A stretch of 64,000 nt of DNA from NCBI RefSeq assembly GCF_900240215.1, contig NZ_LT964681.1, forward strand, positions 364,368-428,367, read 5' to 3'. Origin of the DNA: Raoultibacter timonensis. GTDB lineage: Bacteria > Actinomycetota > Coriobacteriia > Coriobacteriales > Eggerthellaceae. The translations under genes and the position numbers were made by a program. Positions 8,658 through 17,174 of the stretch are shown here, piece by piece (the stretch's first letter is position 1; every line of letters starts with the position of its first letter). The notes below the pieces were generated by a model. It ran no database searches and had not been told where the DNA came from. It worked only from the letters and a program-made list of their open reading frames with translations.

Positions 8658-8777
8658 ATGGTGGCAGCAATTGGAGCGGTACTGGGATTGTTCGTCGTGC
8701 TCTGCGGCGCATTCCTCTTCGCCATGCTGGTATTCTCGCCCGAAAACGACGATTTTCACTTCGGAAAGCCGCAATAG
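8658..8777 (+). CDS. 39-residue single-pass membrane peptide
   Basis: A short frame of 39 codons begins with ATG at 8658, placed 5-6 bp after a strong AAGGAGG ribosome binding site (8646-8652). The peptide starts MVAAIGAVLGLFVVLCGAFL and has one hydrophobic helix (residues 3-27), followed by a short charged tail ending FHFGKPQ. It is flanked by non-coding DNA on both sides and faces the asd gene. No family recognised. The ribosome binding site and clean membrane-peptide composition argue for a real gene; the function is unknown. Confidence 0.55.
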   Translation: MVAAIGAVLGLFVVLCGAFLFAMLVFSPENDDFHFGKPQ

Positions 8778-8835
8778 CGCACGCGAGCCCGCCATCGGGC
8801 GAGCTCGGATCGTCAAAAGCGTAAAGGCAAGGGGT

Positions 8836-9876
8836 CTACGGCAGCAGCAATTGCGCGATCTGCACCGCGTTAAGGGCGGCGCCCTTGCGAATCTGGTCGG
8901 CCACGATCCACATGGCAAGTCCGTGCTCGACGGTGGAGTCCTTGCGCAAACGGCCGATGTACGTATCGTTCGTACCGGCGAGAAGCCCGGGCATCGGATA
9001 GATGTTCGACGAGCAATCGTCCATGAGCGTAATGCCCTCGAACGCCTCAAACGCCTTGCGGGCTGCCTCGACGCTCACCTCGCCGGTGAATTCGACGTTC
9101 ACGGATTCGGCATGGCAGCGCAGCACCGGCACGCGCACGCACGTCGCCGCCACGGCGATGTTCTCGTCGCCCATGATCTTCTTCGTCTCGACGACCATCT
9201 TCCACTCTTCTTTGGTGGAATCGTCTTCGAGGAACACGTCGATATGGGGTATGCAGTTGAAGGCGATACGGTGCTGGAACACCTCGACCTTGAGTTCGTC
9301 CTCGTTGAGGAAATCCTTGGTTTGACCGTACAGCTCCTCCATCGCAGGAGCACCGCCGCCGCTTGCCGCCTGATAGGTCGATACGACCACGCGCTTGATG
9401 GGCGCGATGTCGTAGAGCGGCTTCAAGGCGACCACCATCTGAATGGTCGAGCAGTTCGGGTTCGCGATGACGCCCGAATGCCACGATACATCGCCCGGGT
9501 TCACCTCGGGTACCACGAGCGGCACGTCCGCATCCATGCGAAACGCGCTCGAATTATCGATCATCACGGCACCCGAGGCAACGACGGCCTCGCGCATCTC
9601 CTTCGAAATGCCTGCTCCGCACGAAAACAGAGCGATGTCCACATCCTTAAACGATTCGGAGGTCATCTCCTGCACGGTGAGTTCACCGGCGGGAACCTGC
9701 CCGCATCCGGCAAACTCGATCTTCTTGCCCGCCGAACGCGCCGAAGCAAGCGCGCGCACTTCGGACGCGGGAAAATCGAGGTCGTGCAGCACCTGCATGA
9801 ATTCCTGCCCGACCGCCCCGGTTGCACCCGCAATGGCGACCACGGGGTTCGCCGGCATCACTTTGTTCCAAGCCAT
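8836..9876 (-). CDS. asd: Aspartate-semialdehyde dehydrogenase
   Basis: A 346-residue enzyme that reduces L-aspartyl-4-phosphate to aspartate semialdehyde with NADPH, the second step of the lysine/threonine/methionine/diaminopimelate pathway. Visible features are the N-terminal Rossmann motif VAIAGATGAVGQEF (residues 13-26), the active-site Cys142 in NPNCSTIQ, the GGGAPAMEEL loop, and the RCHAESVNVEF segment with the catalytic His-type region. Length is normal for the family. It lies 69 bp downstream of lysC on the same strand, so the two form a likely operon delivering aspartate semialdehyde to peptidoglycan and amino-acid synthesis. Confidence 0.95.
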   Translation of the reverse strand: MAWNKVMPANPVVAIAGATGAVGQEFMQVLHDLDFPASEVRALASARSAGKKIEFAGCGQVPAGELTVQEMTSESFKDVDIALFSCGAGISKEMREAVVASGAVMIDNSSAFRMDADVPLVVPEVNPGDVSWHSGVIANPNCSTIQMVVALKPLYDIAPIKRVVVSTYQAASGGGAPAMEELYGQTKDFLNEDELKVEVFQHRIAFNCIPHIDVFLEDDSTKEEWKMVVETKKIMGDENIAVAATCVRVPVLRCHAESVNVEFTGEVSVEAARKAFEAFEGITLMDDCSSNIYPMPGLLAGTNDTYIGRLRKDSTVEHGLAMWIVADQIRKGAALNAVQIAQLLLP

Positions 9877-9945
9877 CTCATCTACTCCTCATCTGCACGG
9901 CAAGCCGCGTATTCCGGTTTACGTGCCTCTGCCTGCGAAAATCCG

Positions 9946-11226
9946 CTAGCGGCCTTTTTGCATCTTAGCCGCTATCTCCTCGGCCGATAGCTGCGTCTCC
10001 TCGAACACGCTGTCCGAATCGAGGCCGAAGGCGCTGTGCAAGCACTGCACGGCGGCGGCGGCTTGAGCGGCATCGACCACCATGGACAGACGGATCGGCG
10101 ACGTGGAGATCGCAAGTATGTTGATCTGGTTCTCCCCAAGCGTCGTGAACGCGCGCGCAGCGACACCGGGGCTCGACTTCATGCCGGTGCCCACCAGGCT
10201 CACCTTCGCGATGTCGTCGTCCACCAAAAATTCCCGCGCGCTGATCTCGCCGACGATACGCTCGAGCGTTTCCTTCGCTCGGGGCAGATCGGCCCCAGGA
10301 CACGTGAAGCTGATGTCGGTGATGCCGTCCTGCGAGATGTTCTGGATGATCATGTCGGTGTTGACCGAATTGCCCGCCAGTGCCGAGAACACCTTCGCCG
10401 CAACGCCGGACATATCGGGAACGCCGCGGATGGTCACCTTGACCTCGGACGTATCGTGTGCGATGCCGGTGATAACCGCTTCTTCCATGGAAGATGTCGC
10501 CTCCTTGATGAACGTTCCCGTCGAATCCGAAAACGCAGAACGGGAATGGATGATCACGTTGAACTTGCGTGCGAACTCGACCGCGCGCATCTGCAGCACG
10601 CCCGCACCCGCGCTCGAGAGCTCGAGCATGTCGTCGTAGTTGATCTCGTCGAGCTTCTTAGCGCGCGGCGCCACGCGGGGATCAGCCGTGTACACGCCGT
10701 CGACGTCGGAGTATATCTCGCACACGTCGGCGCCGATGCCCCATGCCACGGCCACCGCCGTCGTATCGGAGCCACCGCGCCCGAGCGTGGTGATGTCGCC
10801 GTTTCCATCGATACCCTGAAAGCCCGCGACCACGGGAATGAATCCTTCGTCGAGCGCTTCTTTGATGCGGTCGGCGTGGATGCAGCTGATCTTGGCGCGC
10901 GCGTGGATGCAATCGGTCTCGATGCCCGCCTGCCTGCCGGTGAAGCTCATGGCACGGTAGCCGCGGGCTTCGATGGCCATGGCCAGCAGCGTCATGGATA
11001 CCTGCTCGCCCGTCGAGAGGAGCCGGTCCATCTCACGAGCCGGGGGGTCGGTGTTGAGCGCCCGCGCCAAGCCCACCAGCTCGTCGGTGGTCTTGCCCAT
11101 CGCCGAAACGACGGCAACAACCTGGTTGCCGGCCTGTTTGCTTGCGATGAGGCGCTTCGCAACCATCTGGATGCGCTCCGGCGATGCAACCGAGGTTCCG
11201 CCGAATTTTGCAACAATGAGCGACAT
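9946..11226 (-). CDS. lysC: Aspartate kinase with two ACT domains
   Basis: The 426-residue kinase phosphorylates aspartate, opening the aspartate-family pathway. The N-terminal KFGGTS motif (residues 7-12), the GRGGSDTTA nucleotide loop near 150, and SDVDGVYTADPR near 175-186 define the catalytic domain. Two ACT domains (about 265-340 and 345-415) form the allosteric part, as in lysine/threonine-inhibited aspartate kinases. The fold matches the Corynebacterium/Bacillus alpha-beta type, in which an internal start can yield a separate regulatory beta subunit; I did not identify that start. asd follows in the same direction. Confidence 0.95.
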   Translation of the reverse strand: MSLIVAKFGGTSVASPERIQMVAKRLIASKQAGNQVVAVVSAMGKTTDELVGLARALNTDPPAREMDRLLSTGEQVSMTLLAMAIEARGYRAMSFTGRQAGIETDCIHARAKISCIHADRIKEALDEGFIPVVAGFQGIDGNGDITTLGRGGSDTTAVAVAWGIGADVCEIYSDVDGVYTADPRVAPRAKKLDEINYDDMLELSSAGAGVLQMRAVEFARKFNVIIHSRSAFSDSTGTFIKEATSSMEEAVITGIAHDTSEVKVTIRGVPDMSGVAAKVFSALAGNSVNTDMIIQNISQDGITDISFTCPGADLPRAKETLERIVGEISAREFLVDDDIAKVSLVGTGMKSSPGVAARAFTTLGENQINILAISTSPIRLSMVVDAAQAAAAVQCLHSAFGLDSDSVFEETQLSAEEIAAKMQKGR

Positions 11227-11270
11227 ATCTCTGTCTTTCTGAATAACGAGCCAACGATCTTACACTATAG

Positions 11271-11303
11271 CAAAAGAGCGCCAGCCAATCGTGCGAGGGC
11301 GCT
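11271..11303 (-). terminator. Weak terminator-like hairpin after the SatD/DUF3307 pair
   Basis: On the minus strand AGCGCC (11303-11298) pairs with GGCGCT (11282-11277) around a 15-nt loop and is followed by CTTTTG. It separates the DUF3307 gene from lysC. The stem is short, so support is modest. Confidence 0.4.
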
Positions 11304-11367
11304 TGATTACCGAACAATCATCAAGGCGAGCGGGCAACCCATCCACTAACCATCGAGCAATCCAAAC

Positions 11368-12147
11368 TCAGGGCATCTGCCATGTAACCATGTTTTGGAA
11401 GAACAAGGTTGCAAGGATGGCTATAGCCGAGCTGGCCAACGTGCCTACCAGATAGCACTCCGCAAAGTCCTTGTCCTCGCTCAGCTTGTTGAACCGGGCG
11501 ATGCTTTTCGCCGTAAGAACGAACGCGATGGCTCCGAACTGACCGTACATGGTCAAGACGACTACGATAGTGCGCTCGAGCACGCCGATCCATCTCCCGG
11601 CACGCTGTTCCGCGGCGCATGCATCATCCTCGGCAGAAACGCCGCATTCTCCGTCTTTCCGGACCGAGCTCAACAGATGCTGGATGGCAATCGATGCGGG
11701 TCGCCACGATACGAGAAGAGCCAACGCAATAGACAGCATAGCGGAGAGCGCTTCAGACCCAACAAGGTCCCGCGCCCACGAGAGGAGCCCGTCGGCCGAC
11801 TGGTCCGAGTAAAAGCAAAGTACGGCGCCGAAGCACACGATTACGTGACAGACCTGATCGATGGAGAACAGCTTGAAAGATGACAGGATCTTCCGCTTTT
11901 CCAGCTCGACCTTTAGAAAATCCAGGGCTGCATGGGTAACAAAAAAGAGGAGACCTGCGATCAGGAAAGCTTCTGCTGGGAAAACAAGGGCGGAGAAGAG
12001 AGTAAGGCACAGCCCGTATGCAATGCAGTGGACAACCAGCAGGCTCCGCCTATCCTGCTTCCCCTGCGCAACCGTATTGGTTTGCACGTAGAAATCCGCG
12101 GCAACATGTCCGGCGAGTATGACAGCAAGCGCAATTCCAAAGCCCAC
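11368..12147 (-). CDS. DUF3307-family multi-pass membrane protein
   Basis: A 259-residue integral membrane protein with about six or seven hydrophobic helices. The N-terminal block FGIALAVILAGHVAADFYVQTNTVAQGK followed by VHCIAYGL is the recognisable DUF3307 signature (His/Asp/Tyr conserved within the first helices). Function is unknown. The gene sits 6 bp after a SatD-family gene; DUF3307/SatD pairing recurs in other bacteria, which suggests a functional unit, perhaps a membrane partner of a soluble regulator. A 25-residue polar linker (about 165-190) splits the membrane domain. Confidence 0.75.
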   Translation of the reverse strand: MGFGIALAVILAGHVAADFYVQTNTVAQGKQDRRSLLVVHCIAYGLCLTLFSALVFPAEAFLIAGLLFFVTHAALDFLKVELEKRKILSSFKLFSIDQVCHVIVCFGAVLCFYSDQSADGLLSWARDLVGSEALSAMLSIALALLVSWRPASIAIQHLLSSVRKDGECGVSAEDDACAAEQRAGRWIGVLERTIVVVLTMYGQFGAIAFVLTAKSIARFNKLSEDKDFAECYLVGTLASSAIAILATLFFQNMVTWQMP

Positions 12148-12153
12148 AGCATC

Positions 12154-13050
12154 TCACCACTCTATCGATAGCTTGAGGGAATAGGCATAAGCTACAACTG
12201 CATTGCGCTCCTGGACGACCCTGCTCGAAGCAAGCTGGCGATCGATTCCCTGCCTCGTCATTCCCGTCAGATTCGAAAGGATAGAAGAGACTCCTTGTAT
12301 ATCCTTACCGTTGGGAAACGACGGACATCTATGCGCATCCCCGATCGGCTCAATTGCAACAGGATGAAAAGTAAGCGAGTCAATCATACGAGCCGTTTCC
12401 GTTATACCCTGCATGAGACCGGGCTTCGCCTGCGACTTGCGGCTCATCGATTCGCGAAGATCAAGTAGGTTCGCGAGGCTGCGCTCGATGTCGCGCACTC
12501 GATCCGTCCCGAAAAACGCCTCGTCGTTGGGAGAAGCACCGACGAGAGGAAACATCATCTCGATTATCAGCGCTGTATCGTTTTGCGCAGATGTTCGCAT
12601 CTCGCTCATACCAGTCGAATGGTCCATAAGGACCGTCAGATACTCGTCGATGCGCCCATCGCCAACAAACACGACGTCGTACGGTTTATTCGATTTTGCT
12701 TCGTCGAGTGCGCGCCGTGCATGGTGGTAAGCGGAGCCATCCTGGCTAGGCGAGCTCTCGCCTTCAACGCGCACGCTCCAATCGCCAAAGCCAATGCCAC
12801 CCCGGATGGTTTTCGCCCCGAGTATGAACGTAAGCATTCGATAATACAGAAACGGCGTCAGGGGGTCGCGAAACAAGCCTTGTATTTCATCGCCACCGCT
12901 GAAAACGACTCGCTTCTCGATTCCATAGGAGTAAAGGATGTTGAGATAGTCGAGAGAAGCAGAAAGGAGCCCTTGCAACCGACCGCGCGCGTCCGAAGTA
13001 TACTTCTTCGACTTCTTAACATCTGCAATAAGAACAAAGTAAGGTTTCAT
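12154..13050 (-). CDS. SatD-family protein
   Basis: A 298-residue soluble protein with the SatD signature: an N-terminal IADVKKSKKY segment (residues 7-16), then VVFSGGDEIQGLF (about 48-60) and GGIGFGDWSV (about 84-93). The GGDE loop and the layout recall a degenerate nucleotidyl-cyclase/GGDEF-like fold, though no activity is established. The C-terminal part (about 250-280, SSILSNLTGMTRQGIDRQL) resembles a winged helix-turn-helix, so the protein may bind DNA. Its promoter carries three copies of a 16-bp element in inverted and direct arrangement. DUF3307 follows after 6 bp and is probably co-transcribed. Confidence 0.75.
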   Translation of the reverse strand: MKPYFVLIADVKKSKKYTSDARGRLQGLLSASLDYLNILYSYGIEKRVVFSGGDEIQGLFRDPLTPFLYYRMLTFILGAKTIRGGIGFGDWSVRVEGESSPSQDGSAYHHARRALDEAKSNKPYDVVFVGDGRIDEYLTVLMDHSTGMSEMRTSAQNDTALIIEMMFPLVGASPNDEAFFGTDRVRDIERSLANLLDLRESMSRKSQAKPGLMQGITETARMIDSLTFHPVAIEPIGDAHRCPSFPNGKDIQGVSSILSNLTGMTRQGIDRQLASSRVVQERNAVVAYAYSLKLSIEW

Positions 13051-13083
13051 GGGTCCTTCGCAACATAGCCGTGTACGTTTCCT

Positions 13084-13112
13084 ACTATAGCAACAAAAAA
13101 CGTTGTTTACAA
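13084..13112 (-). promoter_or_regulatory. Sigma-70-type promoter of the SatD-DUF3307 operon
   Basis: On the minus strand TTGTAA (13112-13107) and TATAGT (13089-13084) are separated by exactly 17 bp, about 35 bp before the ATG at 13050. The spacer is filled by one 16-bp arm of an inverted repeat (13090-13105), so a protein bound there would block RNA polymerase. Confidence 0.65.
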
Positions 13113-13162
13113 GAAAAGCAACGTTTTTTGTTGCTTTTTAAAAAAGCAACGTTTTTTGTTGC
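13090..13162. repeat. Three copies of a 16-bp element (inverted plus direct) at the SatD promoter
   Basis: GCAACAAAAAACGTTG occurs at 13090-13105. Its perfect complement CAACGTTTTTTGTTGC occurs at 13119-13134 and again at 13147-13162. The first pair can form a 16-bp stem; the second and third form a direct repeat of 28-bp period. The location over and upstream of the promoter suggests an operator array. Confidence 0.8.
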
Positions 13163-13215
13163 GCGCTAGATGAACTCAAGACCCTTGCCCCGTCAAGGGA
13201 AGCGAACCCGATTGG

Positions 13216-14448
13216 CTACTTCCCCGCCTCCGGCATCCTCCACAAAAGGATGAAGCCCACCACGAACAGCACCGCGATCGAGAGAACACCGATCGAGGGA
13301 TTACCCGTCAGCTGCGTGAACACCGAGACAAGCAGCGTACCCATGATGGCGGCGTACTTGCCGAAAATATCGAAGAACCCGTAGTACTCGTTGGCGTGCT
13401 CCTTGGGGATGAGCTTGCCGAACTCCGAGCGCGAAAGCGCTTGGATACCGCCTTGGAACAGGCCCACGCAGATTGCGAGGATCCAGAACTCGACGGCGCT
13501 CGTAAGAAAGAACGCCGCGAACAGCGTGATGCACAGATACGCGAACACGCCGACGAGCAGCATGCGTTTCGTTCCCACCTTGCCCGCAAGCCTTCCGTAG
13601 GCGATCGCCGAGGGGAAGGCGACGAACTGCGTGACGAGCAGCGCAAGCACGAGCTGGGTGGAATCGATGCCCAAATCGGTGCCGTAGCTCGTCGACATCT
13701 TGATGATGGTATGCACGCCGTCGATATAGAAGAAGAACGCGAGCATGAACAGACGCAGTTTCCTGTCTTTCACAATCTTTTTGAGCGTCGAGACCAGCCC
13801 CGAGAACGTATCCTTGATGATATGGGCGGTACGCTCCTTGAAATGGGTCTGATGGACGTTCCTGATAAGCGGAATGCTGAATGCCACCCACCACGCGGCC
13901 GTGATCAGAAACGCAATCTTCATGCCGAGCGCCATATCGATGCCGACGGCTCCTCCCCCAAGCACGATGGCCAACGAGAGGATGAACGGCACGCACGAAC
14001 CGATGTAGCCCCACGCGTAACCCAGCGACGAAACCTCGTCGTAGCGATCATCGGTTGCCGCCGCATCGACGAGGAACGCATCGTAGAACACCATCGAGCC
14101 GTTGAGCATGACGGAAGCCACCACGTATACGATCAAGAACGGAAGAGCCGTAGTCGGAAGTCCGAGCGCAGCGAGCGCAACGGCACCGGTGCCCACGCAC
14201 CCGACGAAAAACTTCTTCTTGTTGCCCCTCAGATCGGCGATGCTGCCGAGAATCGGCATGAGCAGCGCGAGCAGCAGCGAGGCGATCGTTTCCGCATAGC
14301 CCCACGCCACCACCACCGACGAGCCCGGCTCGGCGAGCGTCTGGAAGTACACGGGGATGAGCGCCGTTGCAAGCAAGACAAAAGCTGAGTTTCCCACATC
14401 GTACAAAACCCAGCTTTTCTCCTGCTTGGTCAGTTTTAGTCTGGCCAC
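13216..14448 (-). CDS. MFS transporter, UMF1/Atg22-like family
   Basis: A 410-residue permease with about 12 transmembrane helices. The N-terminal LTKQEKSWVLYDVGNSAFVLLATALIPVYF and the GSIADLRGNKKKFF loop between helices 2 and 3 are typical of the UMF1 (YxiO/Atg22-like) branch of the major facilitator superfamily. Bacterial substrates are unknown; relatives in yeast export vacuolar amino acids. The chosen start is GTG at 14448, preceded by AAAGGA 8 bp upstream; the longer open frame upstream overlaps the divergent gene and is not coding. It is divergent from the phospholipase C-like gene. Confidence 0.85.
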   Translation of the reverse strand: MARLKLTKQEKSWVLYDVGNSAFVLLATALIPVYFQTLAEPGSSVVVAWGYAETIASLLLALLMPILGSIADLRGNKKKFFVGCVGTGAVALAALGLPTTALPFLIVYVVASVMLNGSMVFYDAFLVDAAATDDRYDEVSSLGYAWGYIGSCVPFILSLAIVLGGGAVGIDMALGMKIAFLITAAWWVAFSIPLIRNVHQTHFKERTAHIIKDTFSGLVSTLKKIVKDRKLRLFMLAFFFYIDGVHTIIKMSTSYGTDLGIDSTQLVLALLVTQFVAFPSAIAYGRLAGKVGTKRMLLVGVFAYLCITLFAAFFLTSAVEFWILAICVGLFQGGIQALSRSEFGKLIPKEHANEYYGFFDIFGKYAAIMGTLLVSVFTQLTGNPSIGVLSIAVLFVVGFILLWRMPEAGK

Positions 14449-14482
14449 GTATGATCCTTTCAACAAGAGCGTAACGTGTACG

Positions 14483-14511
14483 TTTTCAACTGTACTCCAA
14501 TTGTATATGAT
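14483..14511 (+). promoter_or_regulatory. Candidate promoter of the phospholipase C-like gene
   Basis: TTTTCA (14483-14488) and TATGAT (14506-14511) are spaced by 17 bp, placing the transcription start about 40 bp before the ATG at 14560. Matches to consensus are 4/6 and 5/6. Confidence 0.45.
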
Positions 14512-14559
14512 GGGAAGCGGCGCTTCAGTAAAATAAATGACAAGAATGCGAGGCGATTC

Positions 14560-15522
14560 ATGCCGGCCATCATAACCCACGACCTGTTCGGTCAGGATGT
14601 CTACCATGAGCTTCATGCGTCGATCGGCGAGACGCGCGACGAGTACGAGGCGTTTCTTTTGGGCAACCAGGGACCCGACCCCCTGTTCTATACGGTGATA
14701 AGCCCGAGCCTGCGCGAGTTTCATCAGCTCGGCTCCACCATGCACAACGTCAAGCCCACCGAACTCATAGCCGCCTTCAAAGATTCGCTTTCGGTGCTCG
14801 CCGAAGACGAAGCGCCCATCGGACGCGCCTATGCGCTCGGCTTCCTCTGCCACTACACGCTCGATTCGTCGATGCATCCCCTCGTATTCGCCCAAGAGTA
14901 CGCGGTCTGCGATGCGGGCGTCGACGGCCTTTCCCGCGACAACGGCCACGAGGTCCACGGCACGATCGAAAGCGAGTTCGACGAGATGGCCCTTTTCACG
15001 GTTCGCCATCAGACCATCGCTTCGTTCAATCCCTCGGTTGAAATCCTCAAGGCAAGCGATTTCGTACTCGATGCGATCTCGAAGATGTACGCCTTTGTTG
15101 CCATGACCGTGTACGGTCTGTTCATACCTTCGGATATGTTCGCCACCGCCGTGCGCAACTTCCGCTTCATCCAGGGCCTCTTCTACTCGCCGACCGGAAG
15201 CTTACGCGCCGTCATCGGTCGCGTCGAGGAGCTCGTCCGCCCCTATTCGTTCTACCGTTCGATGAGCCACCGCCCCGTCGAGATTACGGAAAGCCAGTTC
15301 GGCAACCACGAGCGCGCCGTTTGGGCAAACCCCTTCACCGGGGAGGAGAGCGATCTCGGATTCTGGGAGATATTCGCCGACGCCCAAGAAAAGGCGAAGT
15401 CCAACATCGCGTCGTTCGCCTCGAAGGATTTCGATCTCGAAGCTGCCCGCAGAATCACAGGCGACCTCGATTTCTCGGGCGAACCGACAAACGCAACGCT
15501 CGTCGTCGTAGACGACGAGTAG
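14560..15522 (+). CDS. Zinc-dependent phospholipase C-like protein
   Basis: A 320-residue protein starting MPAIITHDLFGQDVYHEL, a pattern shared with a family annotated as zinc-dependent phospholipase C (S1/P1-PLC-like fold). Conserved histidines and acids that would bind zinc are visible: His7, the GNQGPDPLFY loop (residues ~38-47), GFLCHYTLDSSMHP (~100-113) and HEVHGTIESEFDE (~136-148). No signal peptide is seen, so despite the family name it may be cytoplasmic. The frame is open 28 codons upstream, but the ATG at 14560 is where similarity starts. A channel gene follows after 4 bp. Confidence 0.78.
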   Translation: MPAIITHDLFGQDVYHELHASIGETRDEYEAFLLGNQGPDPLFYTVISPSLREFHQLGSTMHNVKPTELIAAFKDSLSVLAEDEAPIGRAYALGFLCHYTLDSSMHPLVFAQEYAVCDAGVDGLSRDNGHEVHGTIESEFDEMALFTVRHQTIASFNPSVEILKASDFVLDAISKMYAFVAMTVYGLFIPSDMFATAVRNFRFIQGLFYSPTGSLRAVIGRVEELVRPYSFYRSMSHRPVEITESQFGNHERAVWANPFTGEESDLGFWEIFADAQEKAKSNIASFASKDFDLEAARRITGDLDFSGEPTNATLVVVDDE

Positions 15523-15526
15523 CGCC

Positions 15527-16453
15527 ATGCTCGAAACCGTTCTTCCGGTCCCGTTCTGGCTCGAACTCGCCGCCGCATTGACTGGCGGCATTTCCGGTGC
15601 CATGAGCGCCGTGCGCGCCCGTTACGATATCTTCGGCACCGTCTGCATCGCCTGCACTTGCGGTCTGCTCGGCGGCGTGATCCGCGATGTGCTGCTCCAG
15701 AATTACGGCATCTACGCTTTCCAGAAACCGACGCTGATTCTCGCCTGCGCCATCGCGGGCGTCGTCGTGTTCTACTTCGGCAAGCTCGCCACCTACCTCG
15801 ACCCCATCGTCGATCTGCTCGACAATATCTCGGTCGCCCTCTGGGCGGTGCTCAGCGTGGGCAAAGGACTTTCGGCGGGCCTCGATATCGTACCCTCGGT
15901 CATCCTCGGCACCGTAACCGCTGTGGGCGGCGGCATCATGCGCGACGTGTTCATGAATCGAGAACCCGAAGCCTTCCAGGCGGGCACCCTCTACGGTTCG
16001 GCCGCGCTTGTCGGATCGACCGCCTATGCGCTCATGAAACAGAATCACTGGCTCGAACAGTGGGCGCCTTTCGCCTGCGTGGCCCTCGTGCTCATCCTTC
16101 GCTACGCGTCGCTGTTCTTCGGATGGCGCACTTCGCCGCCGCGCGATTACTCCGATGTCGTCACGAGGGCCGTCTCGCGCCCCGTCAAGAGCGTAGCGCG
16201 CCGCGTCAGGCCGCCTAAGGGCAAGATCGAACGCGAGAAGGAAAAGGAGCTGCAGAAGAGCGGCCGGCTCATACGGTTGCGAAAGCACCGAGCGAATCCC
16301 GACCAACCGGTGCAGCCGAGCGATCCGAGCGATCGCATCTTCGTCAAGGACCTCTCCGAGATCCGCGACGAGGCCCCCGCCAAGCCGAAAGACCCCTTCG
16401 AGCCGCAAACGTCCGACCCCCGCAAAGCAAACGACCCGAAACGCGGCACATAG
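15527..16453 (+). CDS. TRIC-type cation channel family protein (UPF0126/YadS)
   Basis: A 308-residue protein whose first ~205 residues contain two repeats of three helices each. Each repeat has the family glycine-rich kink: GGVIRDVLL near residue 48 and GGGIMRDVF near 137. This is the trimeric-intracellular-cation-channel fold; bacterial TRIC proteins conduct K+. The C-terminal ~100 residues are a charged, Pro/Lys/Arg-rich tail not found in short homologues. It starts 4 bp after the phospholipase C-like gene and is surely co-transcribed. Ion selectivity in this organism is inference. Confidence 0.85.
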   Translation: MLETVLPVPFWLELAAALTGGISGAMSAVRARYDIFGTVCIACTCGLLGGVIRDVLLQNYGIYAFQKPTLILACAIAGVVVFYFGKLATYLDPIVDLLDNISVALWAVLSVGKGLSAGLDIVPSVILGTVTAVGGGIMRDVFMNREPEAFQAGTLYGSAALVGSTAYALMKQNHWLEQWAPFACVALVLILRYASLFFGWRTSPPRDYSDVVTRAVSRPVKSVARRVRPPKGKIEREKEKELQKSGRLIRLRKHRANPDQPVQPSDPSDRIFVKDLSEIRDEAPAKPKDPFEPQTSDPRKANDPKRGT

Positions 16454-16528
16454 CCGAATTCCGGGTCGAACGGTGAACGGCTTCCGGGCGGCTCGGCGGA
16501 CAAGACCGCTGCCGAGCGAAAGAGATCC

Positions 16529-17164
16529 TTACGAATTCTTGAGCATGATCGTGCGCATGGTATCGGCCGCATGCTCGCAGGCATCGGTAACCTTCTCCAT
16601 GCGGGCGAACACCTGCGACCAGATGAGCACGCGCAGGGCGTTGTCGCGGTCCTTCGTGTGCAGTTCGCGGATGGTTGCCATATAGAACTCGTCGGCTTCC
16701 TCCTCGTAGCTGTTCACATCGATGATGGACTGCTTGAACGTCTTGGATTTCTTGAAGTCGCGGAAATCCTCCATCGCATGATCGAGCGCTTTGCAGCTCT
16801 TATTGATGAGCTGGGCGAACTCGAGCGCACGGTCGTGCATGAAGTGGATGTCGTACATGTAGAAGCGCTGGAGCACATCTTCGATGTAGTCGACGATATC
16901 GTCGAGGTATTGGGTGAGCGAGATGATGTCTTCACGCTCGATCGGCGTGATGAAGTCGGTGGCGATTGCCGTGTACATGTCGTGGCTGATCTCGTCGCCC
17001 TCATGCTCGATGTCCTGAGCGCGCGGCATGATGTCCTTGATGGCCTCCGCCGTCGTGAAGTTCTCGATGGCTTCGATAAGGAGTTCCGACTCCTTCACCG
17101 CAAGCGCCGTCTGGCGCTCGAACGCTTCGAAGTAGTCGAATTTCTTGTTCTTCTTCTTGCCCAT
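16529..17164 (-). CDS. DUF47 (PhoU-like) family protein, phosphate-transport accessory
   Basis: A 211-residue, mostly helical protein of the DUF47/PhoU-like group (EHEGDEISHDMYTAIATDFITPIEREDIISLTQYLDDIVDYIEDVLQRF near residues 58-110), carrying the conserved acidic metal-binding-like E/D-x3-D patterns of PhoU folds. The start ATG at 17164 follows a GGAGCAGG site. It lies 10 bp after a PiT-type phosphate permease gene on the same strand; this pairing is widespread and suggests it modulates phosphate uptake. Confidence 0.88.
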   Translation of the reverse strand: MGKKKNKKFDYFEAFERQTALAVKESELLIEAIENFTTAEAIKDIMPRAQDIEHEGDEISHDMYTAIATDFITPIEREDIISLTQYLDDIVDYIEDVLQRFYMYDIHFMHDRALEFAQLINKSCKALDHAMEDFRDFKKSKTFKQSIIDVNSYEEEADEFYMATIRELHTKDRDNALRVLIWSQVFARMEKVTDACEHAADTMRTIMLKNS

Positions 17165-17174
17165 TACCTGCTCC

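Noticed and set aside
13090..13162. Repeats considered as a CRISPR array
   Set aside because: Only three short copies, one inverted, with unequal spacing and no cas genes; they overlay a promoter and are better read as operators.
16491..16517. 7-bp hairpin between the TRIC and DUF47 genes
   Set aside because: Stem is short, loop long and no T tract on either strand, so it is not reported as a terminator.
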